Positions 32,601 to 44,002 of a stretch of DNA of 64,000 nt are shown here, piece by piece. The notes beneath the pieces were generated by a model, which was not told the DNA's origin, ran no database searches, and saw nothing but the letters and a program-made list of their open reading frames with translations. The position numbers and the translations under genes are program-made. Position 1 is the first letter of the stretch; each line of letters begins with the position of its first letter. Location: NCBI GenBank assembly GCA_020284085.1, contig JACEVL010000496.1:503501-567500 (forward strand), in the 5' to 3' direction. Origin of the DNA: Aporrectodea caliginosa (lineage: Eukaryota > Annelida > Clitellata > Crassiclitellata > Lumbricidae).

Positions 32601-35600
32601 ATGATAGTGATGGATGATGATGACAACGACGACGGTGATGATGTATGATGATAGATGATGATTAGGATGATGATTATGAGCTCAATGAAGATTATTATGA
32701 ATGTCACAGTGATGAGTAGACTGGTGATGATGATGATTGTCTATTTTCTAGCCAGATATACACAGAAAAGATTTCGTCTTCGAAGACTGGAGCCCGTCTT
32801 GTGGGCAGTTGGACAGTGGAGGTCGGTGATTTAGATGAAGCAGGTTAGTGCTGGCTTTTTCTTTAAAATATTTTAGATTTTCAATTCTCCATACATCTTA
32901 TTCTCTTCTTATTGTGTTGTCTTGTTACCTTGTTGTCTTCTTGTACCTAGAGACTTTAAAGATGAGCTGCATTCTTTTTTCCAGGTCGCTTATAATGCAC
33001 TCTCAGCATTAAAAAATGTTAATTTATTGCGCATCAAGTTACAAGATGAGCACTGTAATCGTAATCGTAATCGATCATTTATATAGCGCCACTCAAAACA
33101 GAGGCGCTCCCGACCTCGGCCAGTGTCTTCACTGGTAAAGAGAGCTATTCAGGCGCTGACTGAACTGGTGAAAAGAAATACACTTGGCCACTATGCCCCG
33201 TACAGAAGCATTTATTAGGCACCATTATCTACTGACTAAGCATCAATCGATGAACAATTTCATTTTCATTTCATTTCAAGCACTTGTTATAGCGCCCCTT
33301 CAAGATTACTACTCAGAGGCGCTCCCGACTACAGCGCGGACACTGAGTCGGAGTTTCACGCCGAGCGCATGAGCAATTGCGAGTGAAGGACTTGCACAGG
33401 GTCCCTGGCGGCGGCTTGAGGTGGATTCGAACCCGCAACCCTCCGGCTGCAAGGCACCGAACATACCCCTACACCACCGCGCCCCAATTGTGAATGAAGA
33501 ACTGGCTCGAGGTCCTTACACATTGACAACCTCAGTGGAGGCTTGAACCCATGCCCTCCACATTACAAGCCGAGTGCTCCAACCCGCTGGCTAAACGGTT
33601 ATTACGTAGCAGGCTTTACTAATAAAAAAATTAATAAATGGAAAATTGTTTTATATTTGTGTTGTGCAGTTCATATATGGGAGTTTGCAGATGGCTACCC
33701 AGACCTCAGCGAACACAAATCACGTCTGCGATCTGATAAGGTATCCAAGTGGAGACTTCTTGTAATTTATGTTTGTTGAGGTACGGTTCTGTAATTTATG
33801 TTGCATTGTGGAGGTACATGGCCGGGTAATAACCAGATCACCCAGATTATTTTCATCAATCCAGCTTCTATTGAATGGAAACTTTGTTGCAGAACAAAGA
33901 GATGTACAATGTGGGGTGACCTGGTTGTTCCCCTGTCCCATCCATGGTCAATGCCTATTGGCTATTGCTACCTTACATATTATTATATCTTATTCATTCA
34001 TTGGGGGAATTTATATAGCGCCCCTTCAAGGAAACTACTCAGAGGCACTCAAGGAAACTACCGACTCCAACACGCCCCAAAAAAACAGTTTTAAGTTTAG
34101 TAAGGAAAGTTTGAGGAAGAGACCCAGGGTGTAGACGCAGATCTAGAGGAAGACCATTCCAGATCATTGGATCTACCACAGAAAAAGAAGCTCGATTCTG
34201 CATTGTTGTAGTAAAGTAAAAGAATCATTTTGATTTTAGGAATGCGAGTTTATTTATTATCTTTTGTCTCTAAAAGCATGTAATGTGTATCTATCAAGAG
34301 AAGCATGCCACAGATGATTATGATGAAGTTTTTACAGCCGTAAGGTAGTAAACCATAGATCTATTGCATAGATCCCGCAAACCGCCACCGTGCCCCGTCA
34401 ATGTGGTTTGTGGGACAGCAGGATAGATGCCGACTCCAGTCAGTAATAAGCAAGCTAATCTGCCTCCGGAACCTTCCTGAAGATTTTGACTTTGTATAGA
34501 ATGACAGTCTTCTTGCGGTCCTTACCAGCCGTACTGCATAGGTACTTCCACCAAAAAGCCCCCACAGATCTATCTTGCAGATAATTTACCGAAAGACGTT
34601 TATTGTTATGTTTATCAAAAATTGACAGTTGTTTGTTATTAAGATGTATTTACACCAGAGTGCGGATATGCAATTGGTTTAATAAAGAATACACTTACTT
34701 ATACTTACTGTACCGCATATTATAATTTAATATATCAATGCTGCATGTTTAGATTTTGTCCTTTCTGTGAACGCAATGATCCAATTTGTTAAATGTGAAT
34801 TTTCTGCATCTGTGATTTGCTGACGCTATGAACAGGTTTTCATTGATCTGATTAAACGACGGAAACAGTTGTTACGTTCACACAAAAACCAGATTCTACT
34901 GGCATTCAGCTTTTGGCCGGAATTGAAGGGACGAGACAGCGGCAACATATACGAACTGAGGAGCTACGTCCTGAAGGTCAGAAAGCACTGTAATATTATG
35001 TTATGTAATGAAATTTAATAATGTGTAGTTTAATTTTGTCTGATGTAAGGTGATGCAAATTTTGTAGAGCTTTTGAAGTATTGTTTGAAGTTGCGCTGTT
35101 GTGTTATCAGCAGATGAGAAGATGTTGTCCAGCATAAAGGTGAGAGCAGTTTCAGTGGAATGGCCTTCATGGTAAGGTGATTGGTAAGGACTGAAGTTAG
35201 GAGGTGAAGCACTGTGTTTCTTGATCCATGTAAGGAAGAGATTATAGATAAGTTAGTGAATAAGTGAGTTAGTGAATCAATGAATAGTGAATAGTTGAGA
35301 TAGTGAATAGGCGATTAGAGTGAGACAGTGAATTGGTAAGATAGTGAATAGGTGAGAGTAAATAGATGAGATAGTGTATAGGTGCGATCATGAATAGATG
35401 AGATTGTGATATAGTGAATAGGTAAGATAGTGAACAGGTGAGATAGTGAATAGAACAATTCCGTAATTGAAAGTACTGATTTTATTATGTGCTGATTCGA
35501 TTTACTCAAGTAAAAGAGCAGTGCCTTAAGTCAGTACTGCTCAAATGTTGGTCCAACATGCAACAGTAAAAAACTATACGTTATGGAAACTATAATATAT

Positions 35601-37688
35601 GTAGATGTAATAAACAGCTGACAATTATTATAAAATATAAATTTTAATATTATATGTAAGAAATGTGTAAGCTGATGTTGAAAAGCACTGTTTCGAGGTA
35701 AATCTGGTGAAAGAGGTACTGGTCCACAGGGTACTGGTACTCAGTTCACGAAGGCTCCACTGATGTTGTACAGTCCGTCTACTCATTGTAGCCGAGTTCA
35801 CAAGGGTGTGCAATTGGAACAGAAATTTGAAATGTCTGTCTGCCCTGGTGATATTGAAAGTCCAGTATGCTAACCATTAGACTATTGTGCACCCTATACT
35901 CTGGGGTGCCGATGTGATGGCTGCCAATTTTGTACTTTGCGCGTTAACTTGAATTATCTTAGTTTAATAAAGAATATACTTACTTACTTTCTTATTTGAG
36001 GAAACTAACTCTGAATGTTTATTTTTTTCAGCCTGGTACAATGATTGAATGGGGAAACTATTGGTAGGTCTCTCAGTACGAGTGGAGTGATATTTTCTCG
36101 CTTGCTAATTATTATTTTTACGTATTTACTTGTTTATTCATATATTGGTACATTGTAGTCGTTATCTGACTTTTATAAAACGCCACTTCAAGAAAAAAAC
36201 TCACCAGCAGCGCTTCCAACCAAGCAGGGAGGTCCCATAATCAAACAAAACAGACTTCAAGCACTTGCAGAACAAGGGAGATGATAAATTGATTAGCTTA
36301 CTTCTGAAAGACTATTCCAGGTTACAGGGCCAACAATGACAATACTTCTGTGCAGGGTGGTGGATGACCTAGCTCGAGGGATGACAAGGATGCCAATGCA
36401 GCTGATCGGAGGGACTTGCAACGAGGAACAGAGTTACATGTTAGTCATAAACCAAATGACTGAGAATGTTGTTATCTTGATATAAATTCTAAATCTTCAA
36501 AATAATATTCTTTTTGCAGGGCAAAGGGAATAAAATATCGTACTGAAGAGAACGAAGCAGTTGCTGGATTCTTCTCACAGATTGGAGACCAGAATAATGT
36601 ACATCACTTCTGGGGTAAGCGTCTGCAATTTGTTCACATTAGCGCCTTAAGGTTCTTGTAAGGCGCTATATAAATGGCTATATATATAGACATACATACA
36701 CAGATAGATACATGCATAGTTGCATACATAATGTACATGCATACGTACATGGTTCGGGGACGTTTCGTCAATGGACGATTCGTCAACGGACGATTCGTCA
36801 ACAGACTGTTCGTCCAGGGGAAATAATACACTTTTTCCAGTGGTATCAAAAGATATTATATAATTATATCCTAGCCGGTGGGGATTATGTCCTCGCATGG
36901 GGGGAGATTATGTAAGCCATTTTCTTGCACATATTATGCGCTCTCAATTTGAACTGGAAGTTGGATTGATGAAAATAATTCTTTCCTTAAATAGAAGTTG
37001 GATTGATGAAACTAATTCTTTGCTTAAATGGAAGTCGGATTGATAAAAGAAAGTCTTTGCTGAATAGAAGTTGGATTGATGAAAGCTAATTCTGTGCTTA
37101 AATAGCAAGAATTATTTTCATCAATCCGACTTCTAGTTTAAACAAATTATTTTTATCAATCCAACTTCTACTTAAGGAAGAGTTATTATCACCAATCCAA
37201 CATCAATTGTATGTATTTTGCGCACCTGCCGTCACGCTTAATGGGCTAGCAATCCCTTTATTGGTCAACGAGAATTAATAATCGATTCCAGTTTGACGAA
37301 CAGTCCGTTGACGAATCGTCCGTTGACGAAACGTCCACTTGACGAACAGTCCGTTGACGAATCGTCCTTTGATAAAAACGTCCGCATACCACGTACATAC
37401 ACTTGTCTGTCCATCATCCAGTGAAGCTGAAGCCAAAGCCTTGGTGCTTTGCCAAGGATGTTTTGACACATCCTACCTCTAGCACAACTGTCACCACTTT
37501 GGTGCTTTTGACAAGTGTGTAACTGAAGAAGCAGAAAAGACTGGAAAAACAGCTTGAGAAAAACGTTGAGAGAAAAAAAACTTGACATAAGTAGTATAAG
37601 TATATTTCTTATATACCTTCCTCTTTGACCGGGCCTGGGTCGGGAGCGCCTCTGAGTAGTTATCTTGAAGGGGCGCTATATAAATTCC

Positions 37689-37743
<55 letters not shown>

Positions 37744-39805
37744 TTTGTTATCAAACTTTCTGGATATTTTCAGTGCTATCTGCATCATTATGCATTTTTC
37801 CATTCAAAGAGAAGCTTCTGCCTTTTACATATGAATAACTTAGCATAAATTGTTAGACATATTTCTAATCATATTTTTAAATTTTGTATAAAATGTTACA
37901 TTGATAAAACAAATAGAAGAATGCAGGTCCGTTTTCGTCTAAGATAAGTCTTAAAAGTCATTGAAAGTCATGGAATTGTCTTTTAATAACCTTGTAGTAA
38001 CGCTGTTTAAAGATAAATTCTCTCGGATAATGAGAAAGTTCATATGCTTTAAATTCTCTCCACCTGGTGATCAATTAATTACTTCTGAGCTGTTTTCAAA
38101 CTTGCATGTGTGATTGCATCTTGATGCGTGTGTTGCTGTCTGTTATTTATATTGCTATGTGCTGGGTGATAGAAATGCGGTTTCTGTATTTGAAATAGTA
38201 ATCATAAATTGTTACTTTGTTACGCTGTTTGCTTACAATTGCATATTGTATGGAATCTTGAACATGGTTTGTTTTCCAGCTTATAAAAGCCTTCAGGACC
38301 GAAAGGAGTTGAGAGACAATAACTGGAGTCGTCCGGGATGGGATACGTGTGTCTCCAATACAGGTATAGAATACAATACAATGGTGGTCTCCCGAAGTTT
38401 GCCAACATATCTGCCTTCATTCGGGACTCCCTACACTGGCTTCCTGTGCCCCAGCACATGCAGTTTAAAATGTTAACTCTTATGTGCAACTGTATTGTCA
38501 GGGTTGCTCCTTCATACCTTAGGACCATTTGTACCTCGGTCTCTTCACTCTCTAGTCGCTCTGCCCAGTCTCCAAGGGCCTTCTGGTTGTCCCTCGCATT
38601 TGTGGGACCCCTGCTCAATCTTATAACTATTCTTATGGCCCCTCTAGTTGGAACTGCCTTTCCATAAGAATTACGGCTTGAGCTCCTCCATCTTTCTTTT
38701 CCCCTATTTTACAAACACCTGGAGTCCATTTTGTTTGTTAGCAATAGCACTGAAATGAGCGCCTCTGAAACATACTCGATTATAAATTACAAAATTTGGT
38801 AGACATTAAGAAAAAGCTAGGCAGGATCAGCTATTGATTGTACCAGTTAATTTTCAGTGTTTCTGTCAGGTTGAATGCATTCTGCACAACTTCAAGCCAC
38901 AACCGTTGCTAGACTTCTATATGCCTCCCCATCCTGGTGGGGTCTCACGCTGGCTTCCGATAAAGAACGCCTGGAAAAACTCCTAAAAAGAGCCAAACGC
39001 TTAGGTTACCTAGAGCAATCCTTTCCAACAATCTCTGAACTTGCCAATATAGCCGATGCGAAACTCCTTTTCTCCATATTACACAACCCCAAGCATGTAC
39101 TTCACCAACTCCAAGCATGTACTTCACCAACTCCTACCTCCACTCTGACCCCTCTCCTCTCACCAATTAAGACCTAGAGCACACAACCATACTCTCCCAC
39201 CCAAGGACACCTCTCAATTTATTCCCAGGTCATTATATGCTAGACTGATAGCCCGCCTTCCCCGGTACTCTCACATCTCTACTTTATGTTTGACGAACTT
39301 CATTGGCTCCCTCTGCATGCTCGCATACAATTTAAAATCCTCTCTGATCTTCAAGGCTCAGAGGGGTCTTGCCCCGCAATATCTGGTTGGTGTAATACTT
39401 CGGCCTCACTCAGCTTCCTCCCACCGTCCACTTCGTTCCTGCAATAGACTTGACCTCTTGGTTCCCCGTAGTAGAACTGCTATGGCTCAGGCTCGTTCCT
39501 TTGCTTCAGTTGGTCCCTCTCTTTGGAATGCTCTTTCTCCTTCTGTTCGCTCTAAAATTCTGTCTGGCAGTCTCTCTTCTTCCTTCGCTTTTCTCAAAAC
39601 CTGTTTATTTTCGCAGGGCTTAGCACACTGGGAGCGCTTCTGAACGGTTCACCCTACGAGAGGCGCTTTACAAATACTTAAATACGATACGATTATATAA
39701 AATATTTACTTGTTTATTCTAAAATCTTCTAATAAACTTTAATTATCCATTATCACTCATGTTAGCATTTCTGCATTTTGTCAGATTGTTTTTCTCAATT
39801 AAACG

Positions 39806-39847
<42 letters not shown>

Positions 39848-39927
39848 ATGTTATGTTAAAAGTTCCACTGATTCGACACATGACATCACGCATCCTAATT
39901 CCAACAAGATTCTCACCGCTCCAGTGA
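29500..39927 (+). CDS. NIPSNAP: NIPSNAP-family mitochondrial protein, ten exons, complete
   Basis: Exons 29500-29630, 30765-30943, 31647-31692, 32752-32843, 33670-33740, 34836-34976, 36032-36063, 36520-36614, 38280-38363 and 39863-39927 join in phase to 311 residues. The N-terminus, [20 protein letters not shown] and on to SRLIIKRLASD, is basic and acid-free, like a mitochondrial presequence. Family landmarks follow in order: [107 protein letters not shown] and the end VPLIRHM-SRILIP-FSPLQ. Residues about 99-200 and 205-311 form two dimeric alpha-beta-barrel-like domains. NIPSNAP1/2 are matrix proteins linked to mitophagy signalling; it cannot be assigned to one vertebrate paralogue. Confidence 0.95.
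29860..30174. repeat. 35-bp minisatellite derived from a SINE tail, nine units
   Basis: Nine units of AATTTATATAGCACACCTTC then AAGATCCCTACTCAG. The middle units are nearly identical and the outer ones diverged. The unit equals the terminal domain of SINE family A (TTATATAGCGCCCCTTCAAG and CTACTCAG), repeated without the rest of the SINE. Confidence 0.93.
30400..30480 (+). mobile_element. SINE family D fragment
   Basis: The tail block GCTTAGCTTTAGAGTAGCAC and AGAAATTTGGAGTTTATGAT. Confidence 0.55.
30765..30943 (+). CDS. NIPSNAP: NIPSNAP exon 2
   Basis: Acceptor TTTCTGTAG, donor CCAGT|GTGAGT. It encodes [15 protein letters not shown] through [10 protein letters not shown], with the family GSWF-like SGWLSRLL block. 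Confidence 0.93.
31009..31171. mobile_element. hAT-like MITE, 163 bp
   Basis: The ends are CAGGGCCGCATTAAGGC and, in reverse, CAGAGCCGCATTAAGG. The flanks ATTGTAAT and ATTTTAAT match at seven of eight. Confidence 0.82.
31647..31692 (+). CDS. NIPSNAP: NIPSNAP exon 3
   Basis: Acceptor TTTTTCAG, donor GATTT|GTAGGT. It encodes (F)[14 protein letters not shown], matching the HNVKPE-LDAY block of the family. Confidence 0.9.
31864..32060. mobile_element. hAT-like MITE, 197 bp
   Basis: The ends are CAGTGCATATTT and, in reverse, CAGTGCAGATTTGG. There is a perfect 8-bp duplication CTACATAG (31856-31863 and 32061-32068). The interior has four TTTGTCCCAGTAGT-like repeats and an internal inverted repeat around ACTCTACTTTCAA. 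Confidence 0.93.
32570..32745. repeat. Imperfect (GAT)n microsatellite
   Basis: GATGAT runs end only a few bases before the acceptor of NIPSNAP exon 4 at 32751. Confidence 0.85.
32752..32843 (+). CDS. NIPSNAP: NIPSNAP exon 4
   Basis: Encodes [20 protein letters not shown] and [10 protein letters not shown], between TTTTCTAG and GCAG|GTTAGT. Confidence 0.93.
33278..33486 (-). mobile_element. tRNA-derived SINE, family A
   Basis: Full minus copy, from CACTTGTTATAGCGCCCCTT to the head ACACCACCGCGCC. Confidence 0.9.
33670..33740 (+). CDS. NIPSNAP: NIPSNAP exon 5
   Basis: Encodes [20 protein letters not shown] and SDK, the family HLWRYEGGYPAL-like block. Donor GATAAG|GTATCC. Confidence 0.94.
34836..34976 (+). 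CDS. NIPSNAP: NIPSNAP exon 6
   Basis: 47 codons: [20 protein letters not shown] through [20 protein letters not shown]. It spans the end of domain 1 and the start of domain 2. Confidence 0.95.
35235..35465. repeat. Minisatellite, GTGAATAGGTGAGATA-type units
   Basis: A 13-20 bp degenerate unit of AGTGAATAG plus GTGAGATA repeats many times in an intron. Confidence 0.85.
36032..36063 (+). CDS. NIPSNAP: NIPSNAP exon 7 (32 nt)
   Basis: Encodes [10 protein letters not shown] and two bases of Trp, an almost invariant family block. Acceptor TTTTTTTCAG. Confidence 0.95.
36520..36614 (+). CDS. NIPSNAP: NIPSNAP exon 8
   Basis: Encodes [20 protein letters not shown] then [11 protein letters not shown]. 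Donor TGGG|GTAAGC. Confidence 0.95.
36751..37390. mobile_element. Foldback-type DNA element, 640 bp
   Basis: A perfect 8-bp duplication ACGTACAT flanks it (36743-36750 and 37391-37398). The arms contain tandem GACGATTCGTCAACG and GACGTTTCGTCA units in opposite orientation. The centre holds a second, inverted array of about 38-bp units (AGAAGTTGGATTGATGAAA versus TTTCATCAATCCGACTTCT). It is inserted in a NIPSNAP intron. Confidence 0.9.
37635..37743. repeat. SINE tail followed by (GATA)n
   Basis: GAGCGCCTCTGAGTAG and GGGGCGCTATATAAATTCC lead directly into about 14 GATA units. Confidence 0.9.
38280..38363 (+). CDS. NIPSNAP: NIPSNAP exon 9
   Basis: Encodes (A)[20 protein letters not shown] and DTCVSNT, with donor ACAG|GTATAG. 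The split Val codon is completed at 39863. Confidence 0.94.
38385..38680 (+). pseudogene. LINE C-terminal remnant
   Basis: Encodes [20 protein letters not shown] and then a [11 protein letters not shown] block. This is the 'LHWLPVxxRIxFKxLxLxxxxLxGLAPxYL' signature that follows the reverse transcriptase in CR1/L2-like LINEs. There is no intact frame. Confidence 0.75.
38870..39240 (+). pseudogene. LINE C-terminal remnant
   Basis: Encodes [20 protein letters not shown] and [15 protein letters not shown], the same block as the remnant at 1640-2300 but in plus orientation. Confidence 0.75.
39270..39645 (+). pseudogene. LINE C-terminal remnant
   Basis: Encodes [20 protein letters not shown] and [20 protein letters not shown], the typical far C-terminus of CR1-like LINEs, ending in a GAGGCGCTTTACAAATACTT tail. 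It continues the frame logic of the two fragments before it. Confidence 0.78.
39809..39845. repeat. (AT)n microsatellite
   Basis: About 17 AT units ending 17 bases upstream of the acceptor of NIPSNAP exon 10. Confidence 0.95.
39863..39927 (+). CDS. NIPSNAP: NIPSNAP exon 10 (C-terminal)
   Basis: Encodes (V)[20 protein letters not shown] then TGA, nearly identical in layout to the family C-terminus. The acceptor GTTATGTTAAAAG lacks a pyrimidine tract. Confidence 0.93.
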
Positions 39928-40194
39928 TGATATTCAACAATTCATTACGAAAAATCAACCGAAAGAAGTCAACTTGAAAAGTGTTCACTATGGTCTTAGA
40001 AATTGACCATATCAGCTGATCTGGTAGTTCACCACATGATTTGTTTATGTAGCATGTCTGCCATTGTGTAGAGGTGTTATCATGTGTTAGTTTTATGATG
40101 CTAAATATCTTGTTTAATTTATCTGGTTTAATCAAGTAATTAATTATTTGACTAATTATTATTAACTGCTGTACTGCACAATGGAACTGTTATC

Positions 40195-40800
40195 GTCATC
40201 AACTGGTCACTCTTATGTATAGGCATCAGTCGGGTCTTCTTCCATATTTAAAAAAAATTTTCACGACTAATTCTGACCTCCACCGATACAATACACGTAA
40301 GAAGCACGATTATTGATCTGCTTTATCTAGAATTGTGGCGCGCTCTTCCTCGGTTCGTATCACGGGCCCAAACTATGGAATTCCATTGATTCTTCGGTAC
40401 GATCTGCCCTTTCTCTTTCATCCTTTAAATATACTTTTAAATCTTTATTGGTCTCTCAGTACTCCTAAATTATTCTACTTTACTCGAAACTAATATTGTT
40501 GACTTCTAGTGTTCCTTTTCCTGATGTAGCCTTTCTGTTTTTGGTTCTAGTACCCACCCTACCCATCTAGTTTTCCTACCTATGGGGATGACTCGATAAG
40601 CACTTTGTGCTTCTTCTCCTCATTAGTTGTTATTCTATTGCTTATGAACTGATGTATCTTATCATTGCACTGTTTATACTATACACATTAACTTGTCTAA
40701 TTATCATTTCTGAACATTGTTTTAGTGTATGTTATGTTTCATCTATTGAGTTCTTGCTGTTCACTGATTCAAATAAATAAATATAAATAAATAAATAACA
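40195..40800 (+). pseudogene. LINE 3' end with A-rich tail
   Basis: Encodes RYNTRKKHDY and VRITGPKLWNSIDSSVRSAL, the 'YNTRSK...GPKLWNSLP' end of LINE ORF2. It closes with (AAATAA)n at 40770-40798. There are stops in frame and it is 5'-truncated. Lies in or after the NIPSNAP 3' UTR. Confidence 0.75.
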
Positions 40801-41132
40801 AAACCAAGCCATAATCAGGTTTACAGGTACTGATGGTATTAATTCTGTGAGATATTGAACCGTTATCGTAACTGCACATTTACATGTTTACATTAGCAAC
40901 TATAAATGCACTTTACATTGACATTACATTTACCCGGTACATTGTATTTCTGTTACGTTATTTCTAATCTAATTTTTATCGATTAAACTGTATACATGTA
41001 TGCTTCAATCATGGTTTTAAAAACACACCATTAATAATCATAACTGCATTTACATATTTACATAGTGTCTATTCAGAGATGCTTTGAATGGACAAAACAA
41101 GACTGTAATTAAAAAGACTGATCTTATTTTGC

Positions 41133-41644
41133 ATTGTATTCAGACATTTGTAAAGCGCTCCTTACAGTAGAGACTATTCAGGGTGCTCTCAGCGTGGGAG
41201 CCCCGGGGAAATAGAAACGTCTTCAGGCAGTGGACAGATATGGCTGAGTAGAGGCAGTGGAAGTTGTGATGGTATTGTGTTGCAGGTTGCATGATAACCT
41301 CTTCCAGGAGGACATATTGACTGTGACAAACCATCTGTGTGATTTAATGCGTAAACCCACCTCTGCTGTCTCTCTCCGTACCCTGCATCCAATCTGAAGA
41401 TTGACTTGGTCTCTTTGTCCTTCGGGCAAGGTATGCTATGGCACAACATCACGCTTTGCCTATTATGGGCCCTGCCTCGTGGAATGACCGGCCCTTGTCG
41501 ATCCGTTCTAAGATACTGACAGGAGTGTATTCCATATCTGTCTGCTGCCTGAAGACGATTTTATTTCCTCGGGGCTCCCACGCTGAGAGCACCTCTGAAT
41601 AGTTTCGACTGTAAGAGGCACATTACAAATGTCCAAATACAATA
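41133..41644. pseudogene. Two LINE 3' ends in inverted arrangement
   Basis: 41133-41230 is the reverse complement of about 41546-41644: GTCTTCAGGCAG pairs with CTGCCTGAAGAC, and TCAGCGTGGGAGCCCCG with CGGGGCTCCCACGCTGA. The right half also encodes a WALPRGMTGPCRS-type LINE end. Confidence 0.75.
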
Positions 41645-41706
41645 CACTACTTCCATATTGTTTAGCATTGATGTTTCTAGTTAAATCTAGAGTATGTGAT
41701 GTAGGG

Positions 41707-42078
41707 CAGTGCTTCCCAAACTTTTCGGTGTCACGGACCGGCAGAAATAACTTTTCAGCGTCACGGACCAGCAGAAATTTTCAATCTGCAGGAGGACCAG
41801 TGCCAAATTTATTAATTATTTCTCTTCTTCGTTTACGATCACCTAAAATTCCTCCAATATGTATTAACATTGATTTAAATGCATGTTTAGCCAATTTTAT
41901 GACTATTTTTCCCTTTAAATGCTAGCCTAAAAGTGTTTTCGTTATGACTTTTAAAAATATAATAGCCATTTCTTGATTCCGAGACAATTTGACCAGTTTC
42001 TTGACTCACTTTGCGGACCGGCAACTGAGGGCTTGCGGACCGGTGCCGGTCCACGGACCACCACTTTGGGAAGCACTG
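41707..42078. mobile_element. hAT-like MITE, 372 bp
   Basis: The ends are CAGTGCTTCCCAAAC and, in reverse, CAGTGCTTCCCAAAGTGG. There is a perfect 8-bp duplication ATGTAGGG on both sides. The terminal GGACCGG words resemble hAT-Charlie-type non-autonomous elements. Confidence 0.94.
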
Positions 42079-42647
42079 ATGTAGGGTTTGCGCAAATAAA
42101 CCCCTTGAGGGTGTTTAACGTTCATGAAGTATAATGACCGCAATAATGGTGTTACTGCTTAGATTAGATTGGCGTTTCCCAAAGCGTGTTCTCTGGAACC
42201 TAGACAACTGTTCCATGAGGAAATTGGATAAAAATGTTGTTTTAATGTGTTGTTGCATTGTAAATCAGACTCCAAGGTGAACGTTTTGTGGGAACATTTC
42301 ATTTGTAATTAATTCTAATATAATTTTTACCGATTAAAACTGTATATACTCCAATCACATTTAAAAAACTTTGTACCAGAATATGTTTTGTGTAGGTGGG
42401 CTTGTTGGGTTCCATAAAATTTCATATCAAAAGGTTCCATAGCAGAAATGGAATGGGAAGCATGGGATTAGGTTAATGACTTGTTTTCATTGGTAAGGAT
42501 TGTCATTGTGTGTTCCCAGTTTATGACATTCGCCATTCCACAGAATATTGTAATTCCGAGCATTTTGTACTTTGTTCTTTGAAGTTTCTCTTGTGATCGG
42601 GAGTCATTCCAAATTTCTGCTCAAGCTGTAAAAATCTTTCCGCCAGG

Positions 42648-42860
42648 CATGACTTAGCTGAATGGTTAGAGCGCTAACGTTCAACACTGCGTATATCGCA
42701 GAGAGTACGGGTTCAAGCCTCCACTGTAAGGTCCTTGAGCAAGTCATTCTCTCACAGTTGCTCAGTTCCAATAATGTTCTGTTGTATGGTCATGCATTTG
42801 CTCTTCTGAACCTGTTCTGGCTCGAGGGCCAAAAGCATGAACTGAGCGCCTCAACCGTAT
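42648..42860 (+). mobile_element. tRNA-derived SINE, family C
   Basis: Head TGACTTAGCTGAATGGTTAG, B box GGGTTCAAGCC, then AGGTCCTTGAGCAAGTCATT. Confidence 0.75.
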
Positions 42861-43254
42861 TCCTTTAGGGACATTCCAGCTGTAGGCCCTACTTGCTGTG
42901 TGGTTTTTACTATGTGGCTTTTTTGCATTGGTTGGAATTGACTGTATGGCTATAGGCTGTGGCATGTTTTATGATAATTGTGACGTCTAGGATCATTGAA
43001 GCCTTCTTAGTGTGTTCTTTGAGTGTTGCTATATAAATGTTAGAATACAATTACATTTACATCACTTGTGCTCTACTTAGTATTGACTTTTAGATGGAAC
43101 TTTGCACTTAACGAATACAAACGATTGAATTTCATTTCAAATTGAAGTATATATATTGACTTTGTATAATTATGAATTAAATCTTGTTTTATGATTTGAG
43201 GCAGTTCTTTCAAAATAAAGTTTTGCTGGGCAACAGTGAGTAGTTCTCTTCTGT

Positions 43255-43690
43255 CTAGATAGGCTGTGTAAATGTTACAATACAGTACAATGTACTATGT
43301 TACAGTGTACGTAAATGTAACAGTACAGTGCAGTGTTGCATTGCATATAAATGTTACAGTACATTACAATGCAGTGTTAATGTACGTAAATGTTATAATA
43401 CAGTACAATGCAATGTTACGGTGTATGTAAATGTTACAGTGCAGTACAATGAAATGTTACTGTGTGCATAAAAAGTACAATACAGTACAATACGATGTTG
43501 CAGTATATGAAGGCCTAAATGTTGCAGTAGCCTACAGTAAAAATCAGTGTTAGTGTACATAATTGTTATAATACAGTACAATATACAATGTTGAAGTGTG
43601 CGTAAATGTTGCAGTACAGTGCGGTGTTAGTGTACAGAAATTTTGTAATACAATACATTGAGTACAAGAGAATGTTACGGTTTATCAGAG
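43255..43690. repeat. Degenerate minisatellite, GTAAATGTTACAGTACAGTA-type
   Basis: About ten variants of a 35-45 bp unit combining TAAATGTTACAGT, ACAATGCAGTGTTA and GTGTACG. Confidence 0.85.
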
Positions 43691-43781
43691 ATTAATTTCT
43701 CGGATCTTTACTGCGGGTGGCTCGGTCGCATTATAAACGTGGGGTACAATACAACACACAATACAACACATCACAATACAA

Positions 43782-44002
43782 CTGGGGCGCGGTGGTTTAG
43801 GGGTATGTTCGGTGCCTTGCAGCTGGAGGGTTGCGGGTTCAGAATCCACCTCAAAGTCGCAGTATAGGGACCCTGGGCAAGTAGCCTTCACTCGCAATTG
43901 CTCATGCGCTTCGGCGTGAAACTCCGATTCAGCGTTCGCGCAGTAGTCGGGAGCGCCTCTGAATTGGAAATCTGGTAGGGGCGCTATAACAAGTGCTCAA
44001 AT
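43782..44002 (+). mobile_element. tRNA-derived SINE, family A
   Basis: Full copy with small insertions, inserted in an ACAATACA-rich stretch that also follows its tail. Confidence 0.9.

Noticed and set aside
42170..42480. Possible further hAT-like MITE (GGCGTTTCCCAAAGCG start)
   Set aside because: I could not find a matching inverted end or an 8-bp duplication.
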